This document shows positions 24,295 through 36,700 of a stretch of 64,000 bases of DNA, piece after piece. The translations under genes were made by a program, and so were the position numbers. Under the pieces are notes generated by a model. The model was not told where the DNA came from. It did not search any database and worked only from the letters and a program-made list of their open reading frames with translations. This DNA comes from Phoebastria nigripes (taxonomy: Eukaryota > Chordata > Aves > Procellariiformes > Diomedeidae): assembly GCA_035582835.1 (NCBI GenBank), contig JAYKAV010002926.1, positions 101,630-165,629 of the forward strand. The letters are read 5' to 3'. Positions within the stretch are counted from its first letter, which is position 1. Each line of letters starts with the position of its first letter.

Positions 24295-24687
24295 GATGCT
24301 TTGTGTGCCTACCTTAATTCTTTCCTTTTGAACTCACCATGACTTATAGGTGTCTTTTTTTCCTTTTGTGTGTCTGAAGTTATCCCTCTATTAACTTTAA
24401 TTGGAAAGGTACCTTTTGTTCCCCTAGAGTAGTCATATACTAACCACTGAACTCCCTAGGCTCAAATTTCTGGGGTAGCAAGAGTTCAGTTTTCTGATAA
24501 CTCAAAAAAAAAAAAAAAAAAAAATCCCAGCAAAAGATTTGATACCTTTATTATTGCTAATAAAACAAGTGATATTTACGCTGAAGATTAACTGTTGCAT
24601 CCATTTATATCAGCAAATACTGAGGCTTCTACTGCAAGTCATGGTGAGTTCAAAAGAAAATAATTAAGGACAGACACACAGAACATC
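24295..24687. repeat. Long inverted repeat, about 51-bp arms around a 290-bp centre
   Basis: The left arm 24295-24345 and right arm 24636-24687 are reverse complements. The inner 21 bp are perfect (24325-24345 against 24636-24656, core ttgaactcaccatgac). The outer 30 bp match at roughly three quarters or more of positions, with one base inserted. Inside lie a poly(A) run (A21 at 24504-24524) and no open frame of note. The form fits a decayed non-autonomous DNA transposon, or a foldback made by an inverted duplication. No target-site duplication could be assigned. Confidence 0.7.
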
Positions 24688-26885
24688 ACAGAACCCCAAC
24701 CCTTGCCATCTGCAAACTGCAGTGAAATGTATGCTGCTAAAAATAAAAAAAAAATAAACAGCCATCTTCTGAGGCACTAGGAGAAATTTAAGTTCTTTCA
24801 TAGAAGCAGAAGCAACAAAGCTTTCTCCCAAACTCCACTCACCTGCCCTCACAATACCACTGTCGGCAAGAGGGAGGATACACTTGGGCTAGCCTACACC
24901 TCGCTGCACTCCAATTAGCCATGCAGGATGCCTGCATGGGGTGGCCAGGTAGTTACCAACCAGAATATGTAGCAGCTGAGTTTCCATCTTTCCCTCAGCA
25001 TTTGCTCTCATTTGGGGGCTTTCCCCACTTTCTAGGCTGCTTTCATGAAATTTGTCAGAGCTTTTGAGACTTCTGCTGCTCTTCCAGGTCTAGAAGAAGC
25101 TGCACAGAGACCCTGAAAGTTTCTGTGAAGGGACAGGCAGACANGTGCTTTGGATATGACATATTTCATTAAGAAAGCTAACTAAAAGTAAGATATCCTT
25201 ATGCATTTTGTTGCACATGGAAGAAATTTGTTCACATCTATTTCATGGCCTGATCACAGTCAAATAAAATGCTAAAAAAAAAAAAGAGATGTTACACTAT
25301 GGGCTTCAAATCAGAAGCTATATTTGAACATTCCCAGAAAGCCGAGTCTCATCACCTTCATGCTGTTCAGCTGTACGTATCCACAGAAAGTGACCTAAGA
25401 TTAATCTCTTCTTGATTTCCTTTGTACCAGAAGAAGAATTTGGACTAATGAGGGGCCAGGGCAGCAATACGGCCACTTCTCCCGCCCCACAGCTNGGAAG
25501 CTATAGGGGCAGCTACCACCCTCTCAGTACTGACAGATGAAAATAAAAGCCCTAATAGCATATCAAGGATTAGCACATGGTCGATGGCCCACCCCTATGG
25601 GTGAACAGAATTTTGCCACCCAGCCAGTTTTAGAGCTGACCCGTTTCTTTCTGCATAGGGTATCTGGAGCAGTTGTCTTAGGGCAGCTGGGGATAGTATT
25701 AATGCTTCAATTAAGTTATAGTTTGAGTAAGCTGTCTCTTAGAAGCTACTGGCCCTGTGTCATACTCCTTTACACCTGTATATATTGGAAAGAATCAAAT
25801 TCACTGTGTTCAGTACAAGGTCTCTCTTCATACCTTTCACAAGTGACAGAGGGAAATCAACGTCCACTGTACAGGCCATCTCCTTTCTCAGCTACAATGA
25901 AGTGAATCCTTTATCCTGCTCTCCTAATCAACAACTAGCTAGGGTACAAGCAGCTGTGACTGAGGTTTCTATGTGCAGTGCTGACCAGATTAAATATACA
26001 ACCACACCTTTAATACTCAAGCTTTTTTTTCTCTTCTCCTCAATCCCTGCCTGACCACAGCCTAAAATGCAGGTAAAATTTAATTAAGTTTTCAAATGCT
26101 CTAATTCAGTGTATGAAACTACCTGCACTTTCGATTCCTGCCTTATTTCTCCCCTCTCCCTTTTTAGCATTGGCCATACATTACAAACTCAAGGTGTTGN
26201 ATCCTCCTAAGAATTACTGGACAAAACTCTCCTTTGCCAAAAAGCTGCTAGACCATGGGATAGTGTTAAAATCACATCCCTCCAGGTTTGTTGCAGCTGA
26301 GTCTGTGAGTTTACAGCAAATAGCCAGGACGCTGCCGGGCATCCCTTTGATGAAGCATGCGCTTTGCGTATGTGCTAGCTCTGGAGGCCCACCTTGGGCA
26401 CCCAGCATCGGCAGCAGGGCATGGGGTCCCCAGCGCCTGTTCACATGGCAGCCAGTGCAGGAGGGTGGCTGACCTGCCAGCACCCCTCCCAGGGTTTATT
26501 TACCAGATATTTTACTCACATTGTATCATTTAAGCATTTCAGGCAGAAAGCAAGATAGAGCGAGCACTGCTATTTGAAGTGACCTGGTGCCTGTGAAAGG
26601 CATCGGGTGAAATGACCCGCAGAGAGAAAATTCCCATTTATTGACCTAAACTACAGACCAGGCAGCTGTTTGTTCACCAGGACCCCAAAAGCACCTCAAC
26701 CCTGACCTCAAAATGACGCCCTAGGAGGAAAGACTGCTGCGATATCCCCTTCCCGAAGGCAGACCTGGCCAGCCCCTTGCAGCAGCTACAGCAGCACATC
26801 CCAACCCCAATCCCTGACTTACCAAGCCCACGTATCAGCCACATGGGACACAGCACGGTCGTGGCTTCATTCCCCTGCTGGCACC
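24688..26885. other. Non-coding stretch, no gene seen
   Basis: Open frames at 25537-25905 (+), 25785-26054 (+), 26113-26472 (+) and 26214-26483 (-) have no recognised domain. The last five bases (26881-26885, gcacc) are the left target-site duplication of the following LTR. Confidence 0.5.
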
Positions 26886-27608
26886 TGTGATGGGTTGACC
26901 TTGACTGGCTGCCAGGCACCCACCCAGCTGCTCCCTCACTCCCCCTCCTCAACAGGACAGGTGGAGAAAATAAGATGGAAAAGCTTGTGGGTCAAGATCG
27001 CTTATGGGCAAAAGGAGACTCGATTTGGGGAAAATTAATGTAATTTATTGCCAATTAAAATAGAGTTGGATGGTGAGACAAAAATTAAAACACCACCTCC
27101 CTCCCACCCTCTCCTTTTTCTCAGGCTCACCTTCACTCCCGACTCCTCTACCCCCCCACCCTCAAGGGTTGCAGGGGAACAGGGGGCTGCGGTCAGTCCA
27201 TACCAGCTCCCCTCCGCCGCCCCTGCCCTCTCACGCTGTTCCCCTGCCCCAGCGTGGGCTCTCCACAGGCCGCAGCTCCCTCAGGAGATACCCACCTGCT
27301 CCGGCGGGGGCTCTCCAGGGGAATCTCTCCTCCCCCTCCTCCTGCTCTCCCCTCGGGGCTCGCAGGGCTGTTTCTCACACTTTCCCCCTCACCCCTCACT
27401 GCCGGGCAGGTTCTGCTCTTTCTTAGCTGTGCTTTCCCCAAGGCACCCGCCCGTGGCTGAGGGGCTCGGCTGTGCCCTGTGTTGGGGCCGCTGGAGCCAG
27501 CTGTGTCTGGCACGGGGCAGCCCCGGCCTCTCTTCAGAGACCCCTGCAGCCCCCCCACCAGCACTGGGGCCCAACCCAGGGCCATGCTGAAGAGCAACAT
27601 GACAGCCA
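26886..27608 (-). mobile_element. Solo LTR of an avian endogenous retrovirus, GC-rich type
   Basis: The + strand begins TGTGATGGGTTGACCTTGAC and ends CAACATGACAGCCA, giving TG...CA ends. It is bordered by a perfect 5-bp duplication, gcacc, at 26881-26885 and 27609-27613. On the minus strand an AATAAA (27044-27049) lies about 160 bp before the element's end, which sets the sense direction as minus. The segment at 26886-27200 closely resembles a repeat that I recognise from many neoavian genomes. The interior is rich in C/T on the + strand and contains two variants of the 'cccagcgtgggct' word. It shows no internal viral genes, so it is a solo LTR. All open frames inside, such as 27048-27590 (+) and 27193-27627 (-), are by-products of its GC-rich sequence. 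Confidence 0.8.
27044..27049 (-). terminator. LTR polyadenylation signal (minus strand)
   Basis: AATAAA on the minus strand lies in the 3' part of the GC-rich solo LTR. It is the main evidence for the element's direction. Confidence 0.55.
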
Positions 27609-27613
27609 GCACC

Positions 27614-30600
27614 TTTTTGGGGATCATGGTATCATTGGGCCATTAGCAACAAAACCTCGGGAGCGGAGGGGTCCCCAGCAGCCTGAGGCAAAGGCAGGCC
27701 GCTCCCGCCAGAGGCAGCCTGCAGCCTGCCAGCACCCAGGCTGGTTTCTGGAAGATGTGGTTAGCGTGCTGACAGAAAGCAGGGCAGAGACAGAAATTAC
27801 AGTTCTTAGAATCAGTGTATATTTCCCTCCTTTCCTACCCAAAAAGGCAGTACAAACAGAGCCTTCTGTACCATATAAACAAATTAATTTTGGGGAAAAA
27901 ACCCATGTGGCAGCTTTCCCCAGTGTGATTCAACTCATCGGGGAAGTTTCTGGGAAAGCGGCCTTGCAAGAATTTCGGCCTTTGGGACTGAAGTAACAGG
28001 GAGCAATCAAAAGTGAATTAAAATGACCATCAAGCTAAAAGGAGATGCTCCAAGCCACAATGAAACCAGCAGTCCTCTCTGCTGGGACTGCAAGGCTGCC
28101 CAGTAGCAGCACCAAAATCAGCTCATCTTCATCCCTCTGACTGCCAAATCGCCTCCATTCCCAGCCGAGGCAACCCGCCGAGTTCATGCCGTGCAAGCAG
28201 GAGATGTGCACAGGGTCTGCTTAAAAGCGAAGCCAGGCCTGGAAGTCTCTCCTCCAGCCCCAAAAGCAGCCGCCTGAGCACAAGCAAGGCCACGTAGAGG
28301 GTGGAAATAGTCTTCCCTACGTGCTCTTCCTGGGCCACAGGGGAAATCAAGTTCTGCCATTAGGGGAGAAAGAGAAACAAGCCCCTAGCAGAGGTCATTG
28401 CTATAGGATCTGCGCTGTCATGCCCTGCTGGCACAGATGTCATACGCAGCTCTGCCCTGCACCAGCCAGTTCCTCAGGTGCCAGCAGTCAGCACAGCACC
28501 CAGGTGCTAAATGCAGCATCTGCTGGAGGTGTCTCCCTGCCCTCCCACCCCACATCATTAACAACTTGCAAGCCACGTGCCAAAGCAAAGGCAACTCCCC
28601 CAGGGAAATCCTCTAAAGAAGGCTCAGGAGGTCTCATGGGTGCAAAGAGGACAGCCCTGTGCTGGCTGCTCTATTTGGCAGCCCCCACCCCCCTCCAGCT
28701 CCACAGCTTGTCTTTGAAATGGGCTGATGACTGATTATGGGAATCCTTCCCATGCAGTACCCCCACACCGTGACATCTCAATCATACTTCCATTTCTTTT
28801 TTAAAGTAAAAAATGGTTTTCCTGGCCCAGTATGTTTATCAGTTAGAGTCTGAGCCAGTTATCTGCACGGGTTTACGGTATGCAGCCTAGAACCGTTAGA
28901 TTTTTATCACATCTTATGAAAATCATACGCAGCTTACTCTTGTAGCTGTATATTACAAGGGAAACGTGTATAGAGAGACTGGTTCTCCTTAGATTACTAT
29001 CTCTGAATTGATGCTGTATAAGGCACAACTGCTTAAAAGGTTATAACTGATGTAATTTTTGCCATTACAGGTAATTTATGGCTCCTGTGTGTCTGACTTG
29101 TCAAATCTTCTTACAGAGATCAAACAGGGTCTGTTTGTCATATGCATTTATCTAACACTTGTTCCCCTGCAAGCTTCAAAACGCAATAGTTATTCTTTTC
29201 TTGGGTGTCAATTTTCTCCTGTACGTCTTGCCTCCTAGTCCTTGTAAATGTCCTCCTAATGCAAAAAGCAGGGGTGCTTCAGCAGCAAATATAAGCAATG
29301 ACTACTTCTCTATGGGCATTTTTAAAAAAGAGAATTTTTTTCCTAAGCAGGTCTCCAGTCCTTCAGAGAGGTCTGAAGTTATGCACGCAGATGTTTTGAA
29401 GCTCCAGCTGTGCCTCAAACCTTGCTGCATTATTTTCCCCTCAACTTTGCATAACTCTGAGCCGATCTCTGCTGCTGGGAAAGAAATCCTTCAGGAAAAG
29501 TCCTGGAGAACAAAATACCCTTTCACTGGGTAAGGCAAGGGGATACGCCTGTATCTGTGTACATCCTCAGCCCCTGCCTGCACATCAGCCTCCGCTTCAC
29601 CCCAAGGCTGAGGAGTTAAGCCCATCCCTCATGTCCTGCCAGGTCTCCATTCTATTTCCTCATCTCACCTTGCTGGAAGTCATATTCTGCTTTACACACT
29701 CGAGGCTAAACCCCAATCACTCACAAGATGACAGAAGTTGTGACAGTTTATTGTTTACTCTGCACAGATTTCACAGCAAACTGAGCAGGCGTAAAGGCAG
29801 GCAGGGAAGCACAGGAGGGCTGAGTGGCAACACCCACAGGGCAGCCGAGGGGAACACAAAGCTCTCATTTTCTGCCCACACCCTGCTTTCTGCTGTGCAG
29901 ACTCTTTGGGGTTACAGTAGCTCAGAGGGCATGGGTGACAGAGGCAAAATGTTAGCCAGATAACGGGAGGGAGGGATGAGAGGCACACTTTTCAAGAGGT
30001 CTGGGGATTTTGAGAAGTGTCAGTCTGTATGAACCTCTCCAGCAGAGCTGAGGAGATGGGAGAGACTGTGTAAAGCACTCGCTTCATCCTGTTTCCCCAA
30101 GCACGAATCACCTGGAAAGAAAGGACGCACCTCTGCGTCAGGCACAGGAATCTCCACGCTTACAGAGAGGAAAGGGCACGGGAGAGTTCAGCTGTAACGT
30201 GGATTCAGCGCCACGTGGCCCCACTACATGGGCACACAGGGTGCTGGCGGGGAAATGAGCCACAGAGGGGCTGAGTAAAAGGAGGATCCCCACTCCCCGC
30301 TTCCCTCACAGCACCGCAAGGCACCCTACCCGCTGGGGACAGTGCCTGCTCCGCTCCGTGGACCCTGCTGCCCTGCTGTGCAGTTGTGTCCATATGCAAT
30401 ACATGACATGTGAGTAATGTAAAAAGGTAAGGAGCTCAGCAGCACTCAGACACACTCATGTTTCACATTTATGGANCTTTTACCCATTCTACTGTCAAAA
30501 AGCTGCATTTCTCAATGGCTGTGAAGTGTGAAGTCTCTGGAAACACACAGCACACTCACTGCCGAGGAAAGAACTTTACAGAGGAGCTTTGCCAGTATAA

Positions 30601-30680
30601 CTCTACATTAGGTTTTACCTTACGTCAGGTGTGAAATGGCAGGACATGCTTAAGCAGGCAGTATGATAGGAATCCTAGAG
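27614..30680. other. Non-coding stretch, GC-richer to about 28740
   Basis: The region just after the LTR is less AT-rich than the rest and has several open frames, such as 28321-28734 (+). None shows a domain, signal or conserved motif that I recognise. 29159-29533 (+) begins with a hydrophobic stretch but has no ATG at its start. No repeat was identified. Confidence 0.5.
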
Positions 30681-30791
30681 AGAAATAAATAAAATTAAAT
30701 AGTAAATAAATAGATATCATTTATTTATTCAATAATAAATAAATAGAAAATAATAAATTCTTATGTAAATAATTAATAAAAATAAATAGAA
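30681..30791. repeat. (AAATA)n-like A/T-rich simple repeat
   Basis: Imperfect AAAT/AATA units run for about 110 bp on the + strand, with a short inverted patch (atttatttattc) that lets the tract fold back on itself. Confidence 0.85.
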
Positions 30792-33700
30792 TTAGAAGAA
30801 CTATACTTTGCTGAAGGTGAAGTCCTTTCAGTAAATTGATTGAATTGGGTATCTTCACTGACACATCATTTTTAACAGGGTTTCCAGTACAGAAGTTTTG
30901 TGCAGTAAATGGGAAATATTCTGAAAAAGTACAAAAAATCCTTCAAACCATATATGCAGAACAGAATTTCAGCTGCAAACACACACAGATTCTAGGGTTC
31001 TTAAGATCCAAGGATTTGGGCCAATAACACAATATGTATTTGAGAAACGTCAGTCTTTGATTCAGAAACATCTAATGCCTGCAAAAACTGTTCCTCATAT
31101 CAGGGAAAACTTTGGTGTTGCCAATGGCTTGAAATGGCTTTAATGTAAGGTAGAATTAAAGACTGACAATCAAACATAGCAATAAACTGTAAATTGCATC
31201 CGTGTGTTATAAATGATTTACATATCTGACTACAGGAACCATAGAAGTATGTTAGTTGCAAAACATCACTAACAACCTCATAATTAATATAACTGACACC
31301 CTGTTGGAAATATTGCCCAGCTCTATGGACGTTTTGCATCCACATCTTTGAATCTTTCTAGACTATTTGAAAAAATTTAAGTATTTATTCAAAATTCATT
31401 AAAAGCCTAATAAGTGTTATAATAAATAAATTGCTTCTTCACAGATTAATTTTAACACTGACTTATTTTACCACACTGATAAAATCTATCTCCGTCTCAA
31501 ATATTATTCAAGCTGCCTCAGGATCTGCCACTTTTTTTTTTCTCAGTTTGTTTTTTCCTTCTTTCTTTCTTTTCCTCCCAGTGTCTTAGATGAGGATCTC
31601 TCTCTATCTCTGCCCCAAGCTTTATGCTATAGCAGTCTTGAATGGCGTATCAGAGTCTATTTCAGACTACTGGAACAATGCCTCTGACAATATGTATTAG
31701 CATTCTGGCACTTTCCTCTAGATGAAATTCCTATGTGCTTCAGACAATAGACAATGTTGGGAGAGTTGGGCAGACACTAAAGAAGAGCAGTATTCATCTG
31801 ATCTTCTCGGAAACCATTTCAGTACTGCAAGCAGAAGACGACAGAAGGCAGAAATACCTGAAGAGTCAGCTACAAACTAGAAAGGAGCTGTAAGGTTGAG
31901 GATTTTATGAAACAGGAAGAATATCATGCTTCCTCTGGACAGACTGACCAATTCAACTAAACAAAAGGCAAAGGTAACAGAAAAGAACAGGCCCAAAAAT
32001 TATGGTTTTGAGCCATATTAGTCAAGACATCAAAACATGAAAAGAGTATAAAATAATTTCACTGCCTATATCTGCACGATGCTGGCCTCTACAGTAAAAC
32101 ACCAAAAAAAGAAGAAAAAAAAGAAAGAAAGAAAGAAGCCAGACAAGGAAGGCTTGTTCATTTATGAGCATAACTACAGCCTTACTGACACTATCAACAC
32201 TTGCTGGAAACAATCTCCTAATGGGAAAATGAAAATATGTGGTTTATAAAAACATGCTGAGGAAGGAGCTAGTGCTCTCACTCAGATAGAATTGATTAAA
32301 GGAAATCCATGTGTTATGCCAGATGGACTTGACTACTGTGATAGTTGAGCACAACAGTCCTAGATAATGGACTTCATGCATACCGAGTAGATATGATGCA
32401 GTTGATAACACTGACTTTAATTGACAGCATTAAGTTTCAGAAAAATTTTACTGACCAGTTTTCACTCCAGAGAACTAAAGATACCCGCAATCTTATGGCT
32501 GGGTGCTGCGTTGGTTTGTGTTCAGGATATCATCACCAGAAAGCCTCTCTTAGATGTTTTACAGACATCAACCATACAAAATATTGATAGAGAGCCTTAG
32601 TAGCATGTGGCATCCATACCATATGTTTTTTTGATAGCAACAACTTCGGAAGAGGAAAACAGTCCCCCTTATTACAAATAATTTTTTTTGTTCACCACTG
32701 ATATATTCACAACTTCTCCACCGACTGGCAGGGCCAAACAATTTACTCTCCAGCCCTCCTACAATTTACAGAAATGCTTTGCCGTGCTTTGCTATGGTTA
32801 CTGCCATAACCCTTTGAGAAGCTGAACATTAATTTAGGTCATGGGTTTAGAGGAATTTCAGCTGCCTTATTCATTAGTAGTGGCAAGGGCTCATTTTCTC
32901 TAAAAACATCTTGACAATTAAATCTACTGGAAAAATATACTTACCTTCCTGTAAAATAGTACCTTTTTAAAAAAAACATTTCCATGAATTAATCCACTCT
33001 GTGAGGGTTAGAGACCTTACTCTGAAGGTACTTTTGTTTTAAATCAAGGGCTTTCAGTCTGTACTTGATGGACTTATACTCTATGAGGTCCAAGACAGTT
33101 GATTAAAATAAGTTATTTCATATGTGCTACTCAGCAATATATGTATGCAAAAGTTTGTAATAGGAAACATGTGAATCTGATAACCAAAAGAGTAAAACCT
33201 ACTGATTTATTCCATCGACTGGAAGTGTTAGTACAACTTAAGAATCAATGCAATCACATTAGTCCCTGCCACATCAGCGATAGTTTATCGGTAAAACAGA
33301 CAGTGCAGCCTTTGTCAAGTCATTCCAGAATCACCATCTTGTGCATTAATACTACATGAGAACAGGATAACAGAAAATGGGGAATAGAGACAAAACGGCA
33401 ATGAAAGGCAGTGTCCCATAGAGGATGTCCTCTGACCAAATCTCAGCTGCTATCAGAACTGGGGAGGAAGGTAGCAAGAGAGAAAAAAGCAGTAGGAGCG
33501 ACAGCACATGTTCTTCAAGGAAGAAGCATTCCCATTTCATTCATTAGGTGAACTGTGATCTGTCAAGTTTGTTATCTTACTGAACTCCAGCTATTTTGTT
33601 ACCTTGATCTCCTGCTCCCTTCCCTAACCCCAAGTTTTTGCTGGCTTTGGTCGACGTGTCACGGCAGTTACACCAGGAGTGCTCCTGGCAGCGACTCTCC

Positions 33701-36700
33701 TCTCTACCCACTGAGCATCTACGCTGTAGAGCACCACAGACCTGCCTGTCTCAAAGGGGATCTACAGCAACAACCATAAGATTAGCAATAAATAATACCT
33801 TCCTTGCTAAAAAGACTCTTTTTCAAAGCCACCCAGCCAAATATAACTGTCTGAAGTATTAGCACAACCTTAGAGAGTTTCTACTAAGGGGAAGAGAAAG
33901 AATACCTCTTTTTAGCAGTGTTGCGTGTTATTCATACAGTCACATTGAAGGGATACAGTGCAGTCCCTCACACAAGCTAGTTTGCACTCACAGCTTCTTC
34001 CAGAAGTGCATGGCTGCATTACCCTGATATCTGACATAGACTGTTACACTCATCTGAACTCACTAATTATGGTAGGTTTTCCTGCACCCTCCTGGTACTG
34101 CAGTACGTTAGTGCAAGCACACCCAGGGCATCCTCTACCTCACAGGCGAAATTCTGCTCCTGGACCTGGACTGGTAGATCCCAGCATGCTCAGAAGAACT
34201 GTGCCAGTGGAGAATTTAAACTTTGTTATACCTATTTTCTCCAAATCTCAGCTTGAGAACAATTCCCTGTTTTCACTTCAGTGGTACATGTTCCACACAA
34301 AACCTGTTGCCTCCTTGCATCTATCGAAGCTGGAAGAAGCATTATTTACACCAAACAGACAAGCCTTGGTCATTTTACATCCCCTCCATTTCAGCGTCAG
34401 GTTCCTGTTAAATGGTGCAGTTCCCATTTGGGGCTGGACAAGTTTCTCCCTGCAACTAGCAACTAAACAATGACACTTCTCCCACTTAAACTAAAAAAAC
34501 AAAGCCGGTGCAGGGATCACCCAGAAACACACTTGAATTCCATGAAGCCCTTCCCTGACACCTATCAGATATGGGACCCAGAGGCTCACAAAGGAAATAT
34601 CAACTACTCAGTCCNGAATTTTTAGGCATGTATTTGCATCTCGTATTAACAAAATCCAAAAGAAATTCCCAGTCATTCTGAGGCTTATATTTCTTAAACA
34701 AAAAATGGGGAAAAAGAAAGAGAATATAAAATGTGAAGCAATTATTAGCCTACACATAAGTACCGTGGGGAGAGCTGTTTCCCCACCAACAGAATTTCAA
34801 ATTTAAATACCAGTGTTTCTATGCATTTGTTGTTTGGGTGCTTGGAGGGCAAAGCTTAATAGAAAACTGACTGAAGTTTGCCCCTTTTGCCTCACAGTGA
34901 ACAAAAAATATCACTGCCTGTCATCTTCCGTGTCTGGCTAGTTACAGGCATCCAAGCATCAGGAAATAAACTGCAATAAATCATGAAGTTAGCTTAAAAT
35001 CCACCTAATTTCCTAAATTCCAAGCACAATAAAGGTAAGTGGGACTGTCTGGATATTTCTATTTTCAATTCTTGTTCTTTTGACCTCTAGAGTTCTTCAC
35101 TTTTCAAGTTGTTCTCTGCGAGGCTGAGGACTAACCATTTCTTTAGTAGATCTGGATATCTAAAAAGCCGCACTTTTAGCGGCAAGAGCTGCACTACCAC
35201 TCAGTTAAGCTGTATACAACTATTCCTGTTTCCAGGGTTGCACATTTTTGCATTACAGAGATCTGTGATCCTGCAAAGATTTATTATAACCCCCCTGTTC
35301 ACTTCAAGCACTCTAAATGGTTTGACTGAATTTCTCATTGGGAATTTCTCACAGGGCATAAATTCAGTCTCTGTGGGAGCAGTGTGAGCAGGGCTGTGCC
35401 ACGAGTGGAGACGAGCCAGGAGCCACGGGTGACCCAGCACAGGCCATGCCCTCACGAACAGGGTGCAGTCCCTCAGGGTCTGAACACGGGGCAGAGCCAA
35501 GTGGTCATAGCAATGAATCCCATCAACAGCCTCAGACAAGGCAAAGTAATCAGCCAGTTCCAAGGTNCATCCAGCAGACAAGGGCGAGAGATAGACATGC
35601 TCACAGCATAGCTCAGGCAAAGACTGGGTGCCAAGCCCTGAGCTGAAACAGGGCCCCTGGGCAGAGGGTAGAAGCTGGTCAGGGCCAGTAAGGCTCATTA
35701 GTGCCCAAAGGACCCTGACAGCCATAGGCTTTGGGGGAAACCTCAGGCACTGTCCTGACCCCATGAAAATGAAAGAAAATTCTGCCATTGACTTCCATGA
35801 GGTCAGGATCCACCCGATGTCTTTCTTTTCCAGGTCCTATGACATGCACCTCAAATGCCCTTGGGTCACATATCAAATAAATAGATGAGTGATAAAAGTT
35901 AACCAAAGCCATGCAACACTCAAAGCACCGCATAGTCACAGCTGTTAAGGATATTAGCACTGTATCAACCTCTAACAAAATAAGAATTGCTATTGTGTTT
36001 CTGGCCAGTACTAGAAGGTTTTGAAGCTTTTTTCTAAGGCTAGCTGCCAACAGTGCCATGGGAGCGCTAACACACTGCCATTTCATTTCAAGGTTATTAT
36101 TGAAATATAGTTAAAATCTGCATTTATACAGAGCTATAAAGGCCAAAGAAAAGATTCCTCTTGCTTTTGGCAAGTTTTGGATCAAGTAGCGTATGCATCA
36201 TTTTCATGTGCGAGAGTGATGTTGCCCTCTGCTGGGTAACCCACAACCAGAGCAAAGCCCTTGCTCTTGAGAGTCTCAGCAGATTCAAGCAGAAGCAGCC
36301 CACATTTTTTGATACTAGAATCTTTGCAAATACCAGGTGATTTAGCTTTGCCACACCCCGAGGAGGAAGGAATACACTGTTAGCCTCTTTTTACAAGTGA
36401 AGAGACAGGAGGTACAGGAAGGATGCAGTTTCAGTCCTCATCTCTTTGTAGAATACGGCCCATTGACTTCCAGTGCAGAATCAGCCCCATCCAACTTTTC
36501 CAAGGTCATGTAGAAAATCTGTAGTAAAGTTAAATAAAAAGAAAAAAAAAGAAAAAGAAAAAAGAAAAAGAGAGGCTCCATGTTTCATGATTCTCAAGTT
36601 TTAACCACAAGATTGAAAGAAAAAACAATCCCTCAAATACTTACATTTAGTCCTTAAAACCTCTAGACACCAATTATATACTACAGGCTATGTCTACATT

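Noticed and set aside
27048..27590. 180-codon open frame (+), and a 144-codon one on the minus strand at 27193-27627
   Set aside because: Both lie in the GC-rich solo LTR; the peptides are Pro/Ser/Gly-rich by composition and show no domain.
28321..28734. 137-codon open frame in the GC-richer block
   Set aside because: No recognisable protein features; GC-rich sequence has fewer stops by chance.
29159..29533. Open frame with a hydrophobic N-terminal stretch resembling a signal peptide
   Set aside because: The start codon is TTG and no in-frame ATG precedes the hydrophobic stretch; no flanking exon was found.
33958..34473. 171-codon open frame (+)
   Set aside because: It begins with GTG instead of ATG and has no domain or conserved block that I recognise.
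35201..35788. 195-codon open frame on the minus strand
   Set aside because: No recognisable motif or splice context, and it contains an ambiguous base; likely chance in a less AT-rich patch with old repeats.
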